Of a stretch of DNA of 64,000 nt, positions 15,716-24,844 are shown piece by piece. Positions within the stretch are counted from its first letter, which is position 1. The number at the start of each line of letters is the position of its first letter. Made by a program: the position numbers and the translations under genes. The notes below the pieces were generated by a model that saw only the letters and a list, made by a program, of their open reading frames with translations, had not been told where the DNA came from and made no database searches. Source of the DNA: Thalassobium sp. R2A62 (GTDB lineage: Bacteria > Pseudomonadota > Alphaproteobacteria > Rhodobacterales > Rhodobacteraceae); NCBI RefSeq assembly GCF_000161835.1, contig NZ_GG697169.2:186001-250000 (forward strand), given 5' to 3'.

Positions 15716-17332
15716 GTGAGCGAATTTGATTATGTGATCGTTGGCGCGGGATCTGCGGGTTGCGTGTTGGCAAATCGGTTGACCGAAAGTGGCAAAAACA
15801 GTGTCTTGCTGCTAGAGGCAGGTGGTACTGACCGCAGCCCTTGGGTCCAAGTTCCCATAGGCTATGGCAAAGTTTTTCACGATGCGCGCGTCAACTGGAA
15901 CTACATCACAGAACGCAGCCCAAACCATGCTAATCAACGTACGTATTGGCCTCGTGGCAAAGTTCTTGGTGGGTCTTCGTCTATTAACGCGATGGTTTAT
16001 GTGCGCGGTCACGCTGAGGACTACAACGCATGGAATGCGGTTGCGCCGGGTTGGGGATGGGATGAAGTCGCGCCGGTATTTCACCGGATGGAAGACTGGG
16101 ATGGGCCTGTGTCAGCCGTACGCGGAACAGAAGGTCCCCTCCGCGTGCACGACGTTTCTGCTGAAGTCCACCCCATTACGCGTACCTATTTACAAGCTGC
16201 ACAGCAGGCTGGTTTCAAGATCAACTCCGACTATAACGGTGCGGATATGGAAGGCGCTGCCCTTTACCAAATCACCACCAAAAATGGCCTGCGCGCCTCG
16301 ACGTCTCGAGCCTATTTGCGCCCTGCAAAAAAACGGCAAAACCTAAGCATCCAAACCAAGGCCCACGTCACCCGCATTTTGTTTGATGCAAAACGCGCGA
16401 CAGGCGTTGATTACGTCCAGAATGGTAAAAGCAAAACTGCAAAAGCACGCGCTGAGATTATCCTTTGCGGCGGCGCCATCAACTCCCCACAACTCCTGCA
16501 ACTCTCGGGTGTCGGACCCAGCGAAGTTCTGCAAAATCACGGCATCCCAGTCGTACAGAAATCCTCGCAAGTTGGTCGCAATTTGCAAGATCATCTTGGC
16601 AGTGACAACTATTACCGTGCAACTGTGCCAACGCTGAACCAGCAACTGCGCCCCTTTCTGGGTAAGGTAAAAGTTGCGCTTCAATACGCGCTCTCACGCA
16701 CTGGCCCTCTGTCGCTTAGCCTTAACCAAGGCGGTGGCTTCATCCGCCTCAATGAAACCGCAAATACCCCTGATTTGCAGCTATATTTCTCTCCTGTCAG
16801 CTATACCCGCGCGCCGGTTGGCGTCCGCCCGCTGCTAAACCCTGACCCATTCCCCGGCTTTCTGATGGGCTTTAACCCGTGCAAACCAACCAGCGTCGGG
16901 CACTTGCAAATTTGCTCGCCTGATCCGCTGGCAAAGCCGGAAATGCATCCAAATTATCTCGACACTGAATACGATTTGCGGATGATGGTTGCGGGAACTA
17001 AACTGATGCGCCGTATTGCACAAACCCCGGCCATGCAGTCGATAATCGCCAACGAATTATTTCCGGGCGCAGATGTGACGACTGATGACCAAATTGCGGA
17101 CTACGTCCGTCAGAAATCATGGACAGTGTTCCATCAATGCTCAACTTGCAGAATGGGCAGTGATCCCACAACATCGGTTGTAGACGAACGTTTACGCGTC
17201 CATGGTGTCCAAAATTTGCGCGTGGCGGACGCCTCCATCTTCCCGACTATTCCAACGGGAAACACCAACGCTCCTACCATTATGGTGGGCGAGAAAGCCT
17301 CTGACCTTATCCTTGCGGATGCCTCGGGCTAA
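15716..17332 (+). CDS. GMC-family oxidoreductase (choline/alcohol dehydrogenase-like)
   Basis: A 538-residue flavoprotein. The FAD-binding GAGSAGC lies at residues 10-16 and the first GMC signature GKVLGGSSSINAMVYVRGH near residue 80. The second signature GAINSPQLLQLSGVGP lies near 252, the catalytic-His region HQCSTCRMG near 473, and NTNAPT with the conserved Asn/His position near 516. The usual HPxGTCRMG reads HQCSTCRMG here. The start is GTG at 15716, only 16 bp after an IS3 scar, so transcription must come from within or before the scar. It lies 12 bp upstream of an enolase-superfamily gene, suggesting a shared pathway for an alcohol or sugar acid. Confidence 0.87.
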   Translation: MSEFDYVIVGAGSAGCVLANRLTESGKNSVLLLEAGGTDRSPWVQVPIGYGKVFHDARVNWNYITERSPNHANQRTYWPRGKVLGGSSSINAMVYVRGHAEDYNAWNAVAPGWGWDEVAPVFHRMEDWDGPVSAVRGTEGPLRVHDVSAEVHPITRTYLQAAQQAGFKINSDYNGADMEGAALYQITTKNGLRASTSRAYLRPAKKRQNLSIQTKAHVTRILFDAKRATGVDYVQNGKSKTAKARAEIILCGGAINSPQLLQLSGVGPSEVLQNHGIPVVQKSSQVGRNLQDHLGSDNYYRATVPTLNQQLRPFLGKVKVALQYALSRTGPLSLSLNQGGGFIRLNETANTPDLQLYFSPVSYTRAPVGVRPLLNPDPFPGFLMGFNPCKPTSVGHLQICSPDPLAKPEMHPNYLDTEYDLRMMVAGTKLMRRIAQTPAMQSIIANELFPGADVTTDDQIADYVRQKSWTVFHQCSTCRMGSDPTTSVVDERLRVHGVQNLRVADASIFPTIPTGNTNAPTIMVGEKASDLILADASG

Positions 17333-17344
17333 AAAGGATACGCC

Positions 17345-18448
17345 ATGAAACTGAAATCCATCGAAACCTTCACCAATGAGGCCGTTGGCTTTGTACGCGT
17401 CACGATGGAGGACGGCGCACAAGGCTGGGGTCAAGTCTCCACTTATAATTCTGACATCACTTGCCAAGTATTGCATCGCCAAGTTGCACCATGGACCTTA
17501 GGCCAGGACACAACCGACCTAGACGACTTGCTGGATATTGTCGCTGAGCGGGAACACAAATTTCCGGGGTCTTACTTGCGGCGCGCAATGGCCGGCCTCG
17601 ACACGGCGATCTGGGATATGCGCGGCAAACAACAGGGCAAATCCGTCGCTGAATTGCTTGGTGGGTCAGCGGGACCGATCCGCGCTTATGCGTCCTCGAT
17701 GAAACGCGACATCACCCCAGCAGAGGAGGCTAACCGCTTCAAACATCTGCGCGACACCCAAGGGTTCGACGCCTTTAAAATGCGCGCAGGTGCCGAAGTT
17801 GGCCGCAACCAAGACGAATGGGCTGGCCGCACAGAAGAGATCATCCCAACCATGCGGCGCGAATTGGGCGACGACGTAGATCTACTCATCGACGCCAACA
17901 GTTGCTTCACGCCCGAACGCGCTATCGAAGTCGGCCACATCCTGCAAGACAATGGCTTTTGCCATTACGAAGAACCCTGCCCATACTGGGAATTGGAGCA
18001 AACCAAACAAGTAACCGACAGGCTCGACATCGACGTGACAGGTGGCGAACAGGACTGCGATCTGCCCACATGGAAACGTATGATCGACATGCGCGCTGTG
18101 GACATCGTCCAACCTGACATTCTTTACATCGGTGGCATTTCCCGCACTTTGCGTGTTGTCGAAATGGCAATGAAAGCAAACTTACCAGTCACCCCCCATT
18201 GCGCCAACTGGTCCTTGGTGACCCTGTTCACCATGCACCTGCTGAGGGCCATTCCAAACGCAGGAAAGTACCTCGAATTTTCGATAGAGGGCGCAGATTA
18301 CTACCCTTGGCAACAAGACCTTTATGTCAACTTTCCATACGATATCGAAAACGGTCAAGCGCGCGTGACTGAAGCCCCTGGCTGGGGTGTCGAAATCAAT
18401 CCCGAATGGTTGGCTAAATCGATATATCAGATAAGTGAAATTCACTAG
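17345..18448 (+). CDS. Mandelate racemase / muconate lactonizing enzyme family protein
   Basis: A 367-residue enolase-superfamily enzyme. Metal ligands are visible as D183 (LIDAN), E209 or E210 (YEEP) and E235 (GGEQD). Acid/base residues could be K145 in FKMRAG and H285 in TPHCANW. These enzymes abstract the proton alpha to a carboxylate, as in sugar-acid dehydratases or racemases. It is coupled to the GMC oxidoreductase upstream, which suggests successive oxidation and dehydration of a polyol or sugar acid (inference). It ends 9 bp before the IS6 left end, so the last few residues may be altered. Confidence 0.87.
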   Translation: MKLKSIETFTNEAVGFVRVTMEDGAQGWGQVSTYNSDITCQVLHRQVAPWTLGQDTTDLDDLLDIVAEREHKFPGSYLRRAMAGLDTAIWDMRGKQQGKSVAELLGGSAGPIRAYASSMKRDITPAEEANRFKHLRDTQGFDAFKMRAGAEVGRNQDEWAGRTEEIIPTMRRELGDDVDLLIDANSCFTPERAIEVGHILQDNGFCHYEEPCPYWELEQTKQVTDRLDIDVTGGEQDCDLPTWKRMIDMRAVDIVQPDILYIGGISRTLRVVEMAMKANLPVTPHCANWSLVTLFTMHLLRAIPNAGKYLEFSIEGADYYPWQQDLYVNFPYDIENGQARVTEAPGWGVEINPEWLAKSIYQISEIH

Positions 18449-18457
18449 TATAGACGT

Positions 18458-19277
18458 GGGTCTTGTCAGAAGGATTTGAGTTGAGGCGGGCAGGGTGGTT
18501 GCGTAGCCTGTCCACATGATTAAAACAGACCCATTCAAGGGCTTTCATAGCAGCCCTGAGATTATCCGCCTCGCCGTCATGTTGTATGTTCGTTTTCCTT
18601 TGTCGCTGAGAAACGTCAAAGATCTTTTGCACGAGCGCGGCGTCGACATCAGCCACGAAACCGTTCGATATTGGTGGAATAGATTTGGCCCAATGTTCGC
18701 CGCTGAAATCCGCCGCAAGCGAGTTCAGCAGATGCGCGCATACTCGAACTGGCAGTGGCATTTGGATGAGGTATTTGTGAAGACTAATGGCGAGACGCAT
18801 TATCTTTGGCGTGCCGTGGATCAAGAGGGCGAGGTGCTGGAAAGCTATGTCACAAAGCGCCGGAATCGCAAAGTAGCGTTGAAATTCCTCAGGAAAACTA
18901 TGAAGCGTCACGGTCACCCTCATATCCTGGTGACCGACAAACTCCGGTCTTACGGTGCTGCAATGAAGGAAATCGGCAACGAGCAGAGGCAGGAAACCGG
19001 TCGCTGGCTCAACAATCGCGCGGAGAATTCACACCTTCCGTTTCGACGACGAGAACGGGCCATGCAACGTTTCCGCAGCATGCGAAGTTTACAGAAATTC
19101 GCCTCCGTTCATGCCTCTGTCTGCAACCATTTCAATAAGGAACGCGCCCTGTACAGCAGAGACAATTTCAAGCTCAACCGCGCCGCCGCTCTTGCCGAGT
19201 GGCGCGATCTCGGTGCGGCATAAGGGACAGCCTCACTGTCCTTGCAGAGACGAGTTCGAATTGGTCTGACACCACCC
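18458..19277 (+). mobile_element. Intact IS6-family insertion sequence
   Basis: An 820-bp element with ends GGGTCTTGTCAGA (left) and, inverted, GGGTGGTGTCAGA (right). It carries one intact transposase. No exact 8-bp target duplication is seen (atagacgt versus atcaacgt), so the flanks were probably joined by recombination or co-integrate resolution. IS6 relics occur at 1, 32077, 34137, 39215 and 45639. Confidence 0.85.
18516..19223 (+). CDS. IS6-family transposase
   Basis: A 235-residue DDE transposase with an N-terminal helix-turn-helix and the catalytic triad in HLDEVFVK, LVTDKLRSYGAAMKEIG and NNRAENSHLPFRRRERAM, all in the normal order and spacing. Full length and uninterrupted, it is the only intact IS6 transposase in the window and could act on the relic ends in trans. 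Confidence 0.93.
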   Translation: MIKTDPFKGFHSSPEIIRLAVMLYVRFPLSLRNVKDLLHERGVDISHETVRYWWNRFGPMFAAEIRRKRVQQMRAYSNWQWHLDEVFVKTNGETHYLWRAVDQEGEVLESYVTKRRNRKVALKFLRKTMKRHGHPHILVTDKLRSYGAAMKEIGNEQRQETGRWLNNRAENSHLPFRRRERAMQRFRSMRSLQKFASVHASVCNHFNKERALYSRDNFKLNRAAALAEWRDLGAA

Positions 19278-19364
19278 ATCAACGTTGTAACTGAACTTAT
19301 GGCCACAGGCACAGCAAGTGAGGTCCATACGTTTGCTAGATATAGCAGATAGCTTTGTGTTCAT
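19278..19364 (-). pseudogene. 5' fragment of zinc-ribbon gene, cut by IS6
   Basis: The minus strand from ATG 19364 encodes MNTKLSAISSKRMDLTCCAC and continues GHKFSYNVD before meeting the IS6 end at 19277. It is a diverged copy of the intact 64-residue zinc-ribbon gene at 25087-25281, including the upstream aagacgtcaggttaacgta. Confidence 0.75.
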
Positions 19365-19415
19365 GGGGTGCGCCTAAGACGTCAGGTTAACGTAGCCCCT
19401 TCACCAGTAAGGCTA

Positions 19416-19622
19416 TCACTTAGTTGGACGATTTGGGCCATTTTGTGGCTCTCTCCATCCGAGTGCCAATATAACAAACACTAGCGCAAACACACCACTG
19501 CCAGCCAATGCTAGACTACCCTGTTCAAGCTCAAATATTACAGAGGATACACCTACTGAAAGTAAGCCAAACATTGCAGCGACGACTATCATTCCAGTAA
19601 GTTTTGGGGCCGTATCTTTCAT
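19416..19622 (-). CDS. Small two-helix membrane protein
   Basis: About 68 residues with two hydrophobic helices (residues 8-28 and 35-53) and a polar tail ending NGPNRPTK. ATG 19622 is preceded by GGAAGG with eight-base spacing, which favours it over an upstream in-frame start. Unknown function. Confidence 0.5.
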   Translation of the reverse strand: MKDTAPKLTGMIVVAAMFGLLSVGVSSVIFELEQGSLALAGSGVFALVFVILALGWREPQNGPNRPTK

Positions 19623-19699
19623 AACGAATACCTTCCATATTTTATAATCAGGATCGTATTGTGGCATAAAATACGCTGGAAATATATATCAACCTACGA

Positions 19700-19912
19700 A
19701 GTTAATTTCTTATCGTGGTCGCCCCCATTCCCTGACATACTTTCTTTGAGAAGACGCAATTCCAACGTTTTCTCGGCTCAAACTTCATTCGGATCGCGGG
19801 CTTCACGGCGCAGGTCTTTGACCTCGTCTTGGTTGTCTTTCTCATCGCCCAATCTTTGGTGCTCACGACGAGCCAGAAACACTCTCTTATCAAATTGCCC
19901 CATTTGGATCCA
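19700..19912 (-). pseudogene. IS3-family OrfA remnant with frameshift/stop
   Basis: The minus strand contains DEVKDLRREARDPNEV, then a stop and EKTLELRLLKKSMSGNGGD, the zipper and tail of an IS3 OrfA. The helix-turn-helix is missing or decayed, so it is a scar. Confidence 0.55.
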
Positions 19913-20050
19913 TAAGCCCTGAAATCACACACTTTGCCGTTGGATCAAATTGTGACTTCAGAGCCAAATCTTTCTCTTGGATTGCGAGGTGGAAACCCGA
20001 TCTAGTCTGATCCTACGCTCAGAATCGTCAGGGACCCTATCGAACCGAGA

Positions 20051-20317
20051 TCACAACCCCAGCTCTGCTTTGATGCGGTGGACACTCTGCCTAGAAATGC
20101 CCAGAGACTTGGCGATCGATGTAAGAGATGATCCAGCCTTAATCATTTTGCTGATGACATCACGGTCGATAGAAGCCTTACGGCCAGCATACTTCTCTTT
20201 GGCATCAGGTCCTGCTTTAGCTGCTGCAATACCCTCTGCCTGTCTCTTGAGGATCATCGACCTCTCGAACTGAGCAAAACTTCCCATCATCTGTAGCATC
20301 AGCGTGTACATGTTCAT
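20051..20317 (-). pseudogene. Serine recombinase (resolvase) C-terminal part
   Basis: An 88-residue frame with the E-helix block LMLQMMGSFAQFERSMILKR followed by a resolvase helix-turn-helix, SLTSIAKSLGISRQSVHRI. The catalytic N-terminal domain with the active Ser is absent; upstream sequence is the 3' end of the MORN gene, so the two were joined by rearrangement. A second, shorter copy of the same 3' end lies at 26995-27126. Confidence 0.78.
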
Positions 20318-20335
20318 AAGTGTTGAGGGGTCTGG

Positions 20336-21685
20336 TTAGTCGGCTATTTGGCCATCCTTAAATTCACCAACGTATTGGCGGCCATCGGGCCAAGTGTAGG
20401 TACCCTGTCCGTTCGGTACGTCATTCCTCCATTCACCAACGTATTGGGAGCCATCGGCCATAGTGGCGGTACCTTGTCCGTTCCGGTCCCCATCCGCCCA
20501 TTCACCAACGTACCGGCCGCCAGATGCATAAGTGTAGGTGCCTTGACCGTGGGATGCGCCATTCTTGAATTCACCAACGTACTGTTCGCCATCGGCATAA
20601 GTGAAGGCGCCCTGTCCGTGTGTTACGCCATCCTTGAATTCACCAACGTATTGGCGGCCATCGGGCCAAGTGTAGGTGCCCTGTCCGTGGGATGCGCCAT
20701 CCTTGAATTCACCAACGTACTGTTCGCCATCGGCATAAGTGAAGGTGCCCTGTCCGTGGTTTACGCCATCCTTGAATTCACCAACATATTGGTCGCCATC
20801 GGTAGAAGTGAAGGTACCCTGTCCGTTCCGGTCCCCATCCGCCCATTCACCAACGTATTGGGAGCCATCAGGATAAGTGTAGGTACCCTGTCCGTGGGAT
20901 GCGCCATCCTTGAATTCACCAACGTACTGTTCGCCATCGGCATAACTGAAGGTGCCCTGTCCGTGTTTTAAGCCATCCTTGTATTCACCAACGTATTGGC
21001 GGCCATCGGGCCAAGTGTAGGTGCCCTGTCCGTAGAATACGCCATCCTTGAATTCACCAACGTACCGGCTGCCAGATGCATAAGTGTAGGTGCCTTGGCC
21101 GTGGGGTGCGCCATCCTTGATTTCACCAACGTATTGGTCGCCATCGGCATAAGTGAGGGTGCCCTGTCCGTTCGGTAGGTCATCCTTGAATTCACCAACA
21201 TATTGGTCGCCATCAGCAAAAGTGAAGGTACCCTGTCCGTTCCGGTCTCCATCCGCCCATTCACCAACGTATTGGGAGTCATCAGGATAAGTGTAGGTAC
21301 CCTGTCCGTTTTTTAGGCCATCCTTGTATTCACCAACGTATTGGCGGCCATCGGCATAAGTGTAGGTGCCCTGTCCGTTGTATGTGTCGTCTTTGAACTC
21401 ACCAACGTATTGGTCACCGTCCGCAAGGATTTCCTCGCCCTCGCCGTTGGGCTGCCCGTCCACTACGTCTCCGGTATAGCTGCTTCCGTCTGTGCGCTGC
21501 AGCGTTCCTTCTCCAGTCGCGACATTCCACTCCCATGTACTGGTGTAGGTAGTCCCTTCATCAAGTGTCACAGCCCCAACGCATGAGTGCCACATTGGTA
21601 AAAACGTATAGCAAATGTTCGACACAGATTGGCCAATGAAGGCGGCTGCGATTGCGGCAACAGGAACGAGCAGTAGTAGTTTCAT
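20336..21685 (-). CDS. MORN-repeat protein with N-terminal signal/anchor
   Basis: A 449-residue protein with an N-terminal hydrophobic segment (MKLLLLVPVAAIAAAFIG). It has two degenerate and about 15 regular MORN repeats of 23 residues, each like YVGEFKDGASHGQGTYTY. At DNA level this is a 69-bp tandem array from about 20345 to 21440. MORN repeats form elongated beta-hairpin stacks for lipid or protein binding. The hydrophobic start predicts export or periplasmic anchoring. The nearly identical repeats should make copy number unstable. The gene ends with a short incomplete repeat (FKDGQIAD) next to the truncated resolvase. Confidence 0.85.
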   Translation of the reverse strand: MKLLLLVPVAAIAAAFIGQSVSNICYTFLPMWHSCVGAVTLDEGTTYTSTWEWNVATGEGTLQRTDGSSYTGDVVDGQPNGEGEEILADGDQYVGEFKDDTYNGQGTYTYADGRQYVGEYKDGLKNGQGTYTYPDDSQYVGEWADGDRNGQGTFTFADGDQYVGEFKDDLPNGQGTLTYADGDQYVGEIKDGAPHGQGTYTYASGSRYVGEFKDGVFYGQGTYTWPDGRQYVGEYKDGLKHGQGTFSYADGEQYVGEFKDGASHGQGTYTYPDGSQYVGEWADGDRNGQGTFTSTDGDQYVGEFKDGVNHGQGTFTYADGEQYVGEFKDGASHGQGTYTWPDGRQYVGEFKDGVTHGQGAFTYADGEQYVGEFKNGASHGQGTYTYASGGRYVGEWADGDRNGQGTATMADGSQYVGEWRNDVPNGQGTYTWPDGRQYVGEFKDGQIAD

Positions 21686-22029
21686 TGGGTTCTCTCAAAA
21701 GCGGCAGGGCAGACAAGTTATCATAGCATCATGATGCTATATAACGTCAGTATTGCCATTCTTGAAACAAAGTATACTGAGCTCACGCTGAAAATGCCTC
21801 CAGCTCCCCCAAGGAAGGGCACTATGCCGCAAGCACGCACCCCAATACCAATCTTCCCCACCGGACAACTGAACATCCCTATAGGGGGTGTCAATGTCGG
21901 TCCGTCTGCAGGAGGAGCGACCAATTTTGGTACTAAATATTTTGCGATTATGGTACTAATCTATTTTGGCCGTGTTAAATCTTTTGTTTATAATCAAGTA
22001 CTTTGATAGTATCTATCGTGGCGAGTGAG
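21686..22029. other. Intergenic region, uncertain small frames
   Basis: Contains the MORN promoter region. A 91-codon frame at 21731-22003 on the plus strand (Pro-rich, LNIPIGGVNVGPSAGGATNF) is possible, but no ribosome-binding site or homology is evident, so I leave it unassigned. Confidence 0.4.
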
Positions 22030-22047
22030 TCCGTGTGGGGGCACCAT
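22030..22047 (+). repeat. att-like 18-bp word, copy 2 beside integrase
   Basis: tccgtgtgggggcaccat lies 41 bp upstream of the integrase ATG, a common position for an attachment site. It resembles a tRNA 3' end with CCA; no complete tRNA is visible around it. See the copy at 15202. Confidence 0.4.
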
Positions 22048-22088
22048 ACTTATGTCGATTCCTCTTAGGAAAACATAAGGATAACAAA

Positions 22089-22970
22089 ATGACTAATTTA
22101 GTCGAAATCACACAAGAATACGTTGAACTGAAGGGCATAAACCCTGAGCCTGTTTTTATTGCTGTAAATAGGTTGGCTGCGGTCTGTGGTTCTAAGACTG
22201 TAGAAGAATACACCCGTCAGGATGCCAGAGTTTTTGTTGATAGCTACAAGGACGTGAGCAGATTCGGTAAAGTAACCACCACAACAGTTCGTAGAAGGCT
22301 CAATAGTCTGAACGCAGTGTTTAACTACGCGATATAAGAGTTGGATTTACCGCACAGGAACCCTTTCGCTAGGATCATTATCAAGGGTGAAGTCAAGGAT
22401 GCGACCTCAAGGGAACCGTTCTCTGTGGCTGAACTCAAGAAGCTGTACAGCGCCTCTCTAGCCTATGGTCAGCTACGCTTGATACTACCTATTCTTGGTG
22501 AAACTGGTTGTCGCTTGTCTGAGGTTCTTGGCCTCATGAAACAGGATGTAATCCACACTGAGGACTTACTGGTTATTAATATCAGAGAGAATGATTGCAG
22601 GGGTCTCAAGACTGAGAATAGCAAGAGGTCGCTACATGTCGTGTCTGATAGTGCCACAAAAGCCCTACAGAAGTTACTAGAGGCTCAGAGCGACAGTCCT
22701 TACCTGTTCCGGCGTTATGCTTCTTGTGGCTACCTGAACAGTGCAACGGCCTCAGCAACGTTCTTTAAACACCTCAAGCAGTCCTTTGACGGTAAGACCA
22801 CCCACAGCCTAAGACATGGCTTCAGGGACCGCCTGAGAGACTGTGACGTGCCTTTAGAAGCCATAGATCAGGCTGGTGGATGGTCTAGTGTAGGGGGCGT
22901 AGGAACCAACTATGGTAAAGGCTATAGTCTGCCTAAACTCGCTGAGTACCTACGCCGGATAGCTATTTAA
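22089..22970 (+). pseudogene. Tyrosine recombinase/integrase with in-frame stop
   Basis: The N-terminal SAM-like core-binding domain (MTNLVEITQEYVELKG ... LNAVFNYAI) is followed by TAA at 22335. The same frame continues without shift from ELDLPHRNPFARIIIKGEV to the end. The catalytic residues are present downstream: Arg in GETGCRLSEVLGL, the HxxR box HSLRHGFRDRL, and Tyr in VGTNYGKGYS. The domain order matches phage integrases. One nonsense codon splits core-binding and catalytic domains. It is probably inactive unless read through. Confidence 0.8.
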
Positions 22971-23059
22971 CTAAAGGCGTTCTTCATAGAACCACCACGT
23001 CTACGAGCATCCATAACACCTTGCTTAGAGGCATTAACGATAGCTGGCATAGCTCCCCC
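22967..23059 (-). pseudogene. C-terminal fragment, possibly a phage protein
   Basis: The minus strand reads GGAMPAIVNASKQGVMDARR, then RGGSMKNAFS and TAA, with its stop overlapping the integrase stop. It has coding character and lies against a phage integrase, so a structural phage protein is possible. The 5' part is missing. Confidence 0.4.
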
Positions 23060-23146
23060 AAAAAAAGATCCCAGCTGAGCTTTGCGCCCTTAGTAGCTGG
23101 TGATCTTTTGGCTCAGGAATTGATCCTGATCAGGGCTACAAATTCG

Positions 23147-23482
23147 TTACATTACCAAATTAACCGTCATATTAACGAAGTTTTCACAGGCCGTTTTCTT
23201 TCCGGCTAGGACTTCCATCGCGCTAAATGTTGACTGTGCGTCTTGGGCACCTTTTGCTATCAAAGCATCATCTGCACCCAAACTGCGAGCTAACGCTTCT
23301 TTATCACTAGCAGCGCTCGCAACCTCTCTCATTTCAGAAATACCCCCCATATAGATGACACACTGAGAGTTGGTTAGTCGCAAGGCGGCAGCATCTCGTG
23401 ACGCCCGCTCCGCAGGAGACGCTACAGGCTGAACACATGCAGAAAGACCGAGAATCGCGCTCATTAGTAGAATGTTTTTCAT
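23147..23482 (-). CDS. Small lipoprotein, function unknown
   Basis: A 111-residue protein with a lipoprotein signal (MKNILLMSAILGLSAC; lipobox LSAC with Cys16). The mature part contains two further cysteines (SQCVIY and KTACENF). It should be anchored in the outer or inner membrane. No known family is recognised. Confidence 0.65.
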   Translation of the reverse strand: MKNILLMSAILGLSACVQPVASPAERASRDAAALRLTNSQCVIYMGGISEMREVASAASDKEALARSLGADDALIAKGAQDAQSTFSAMEVLAGKKTACENFVNMTVNLVM

Positions 23483-23640
23483 TGTTAGACCCTATAATTT
23501 CATATCATTCTGATAAATCTCTAAATGAGACTAAGTTTGTTGCAGAATCTCGGCTAACACAGGAGGTCTCATAATGATACCCTTGAGCCTCCCCCTTTGA
23601 AGTGGTCCGCCCCTATAGTTAGGAAAGCGGAGGACCAACG

Positions 23641-23955
23641 ATGGCCATTAAGAGACCAAAGCCCGAAGAGATAGTCGTGAAGTTACGGCAGGTTGAAGTT
23701 CTGATGGGACAAGGCATGCCCCGGATTGATGCAATCAGACAGATCGGTGTGACTGAACAAACCTATTATCGCTGGAAGAAGAAACGAGACCTTTTCGCCA
23801 TTGGTTCGAGAATAACGGTCGAGTGCGGAATGGGCACAGAACAACTGAAGGAACTGAAGCGGCTACAAAAAGAGAATGATCGTCTTCGGCGTGCAGTATC
23901 CGACCTGACATTGGACAAGCTGATTTTGAGGGAGGCCGCATCGGGAAACTTCTGA
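23641..23955 (+). CDS. IS3-family OrfA (with 12-codon insertion)
   Basis: A 104-residue transposase_8-type protein: MAIKRPKPEEIVVKLRQVEV, then helix-turn-helix RIDAIRQIGVTEQTYYRWKK and leucine zipper LKRLQKENDRLRRAVSDL. Compared with the ancestral remnant at 3144, the junction YRWKKK to GMGTEQ carries an in-frame insertion (RDLFAIGSRITVEC region). Such IS usually produce OrfAB by -1 frameshifting; here orfB starts in the -1 frame at 23955. Confidence 0.82.
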   Translation: MAIKRPKPEEIVVKLRQVEVLMGQGMPRIDAIRQIGVTEQTYYRWKKKRDLFAIGSRITVECGMGTEQLKELKRLQKENDRLRRAVSDLTLDKLILREAASGNF

Positions 23956-24844
23956 GCCCCTCGCGTCGGCGGGCCTGCATCGACCATGTTCGCAGTCAGT
24001 TCAAAGTTTCAGAGCGACGGGTTTGTCGCGTTCTGGGCCAGCACCGATCCACACAACGTCGATTGCCACATGGGCGTGCTGACGAAGAACGCTTGGTCGC
24101 GGATATGATTGAGCTGACACGCCAATACGGTCGATATGGCTATCGTCGGGTTGCAGCCCTGCTGAGAGACGCAGGCTGGCAAGTGAATGACAAACGTGTG
24201 GAACGTCTGTGGCGGCGTGAGGGGCTTAAAGTGCCCATGAAACAACCGAAGAAAGGGCGGCTCTGGCTCAATGATGGGTCGTGCGTCCGGCTGCGCCCCG
24301 AGTATCGCAATCATGTCTGGTCTTATGCACTGTCTGACAGGCGATTGCGTAGCAATCTGCTGAGAAGGACTTCGTTCATCACCGAACTGACGATGGCAGG
24401 GCGTTCCGGACATTGAACATCTTGGACGAACACAGCCGGGAATGTCTGGCGATCCGGGTCAAACGGAAGTTGAACTCGACGGAGGTCATCGACGCTCTTA
24501 CAGACCTGTTCATCCTGCGAGGGGTTCCTGCCCACATCCGTTCAGATAACGGTCCCGAGTTCATCGCTGAGGCTGTCAGGGACTGGATCAACGCTGTTGG
24601 AGCCAAGACCGCATATATCAAACCCGGATCGCCCTGGGAGAACGGATACTGCGAGAGTTTCAACGGATGAATGAGGGATGAATTGCTGAACGGCGAAATC
24701 TTCTACTCGCTGCGTGAGGCCAAAATCATTATCGAAAGATGGAGGAACCATTACAACACCAAGCGACCACACAGTGCATTGGGCTACCGCCCACCAGCGC
24801 CAGAAGCCATCGTACCGATGGACCAAAGGCCAATCATGCACTAA
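23955..24844 (+). pseudogene. IS3-family OrfB, disrupted by 41-bp insertion and nonsense codon
   Basis: The frame begins SPSRRRACIDHVRSQFKVSE and runs to HVWSY. Sequence gcactgtctgacaggcgatt and following bases (about 24330-24370) then interrupt the expected DFVHHRTDDGR block and shift the frame. The catalytic core resumes at LNILDEHSRECL, with RSDNGPEF and NGYCESFNG, and a TGA replaces the Arg codon before MRDELLNGEIFYS at about 24668. Two independent lesions make it inactive. Confidence 0.85.

Noticed and set aside
20348-20971. Long plus-strand frame with repeats such as ILEFTNVL inside the MORN gene
   Set aside because: It is the antisense translation of the 69-bp MORN repeats; the MORN frame has the correct family motif and a signal peptide.
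20345-21440. CRISPR-like or minisatellite array
   Set aside because: The 69-bp units encode in-frame MORN repeats and are not separated by unique spacers.
21731-22006. A Pro/Gly-rich 91-codon frame
   Set aside because: No ribosome-binding site, no recognisable domain, and the complementary strand is equally open; left as intergenic.
22030-22047. Complete tRNA gene
   Set aside because: Only a 3'-end-like word is present; no cloverleaf could be found upstream.
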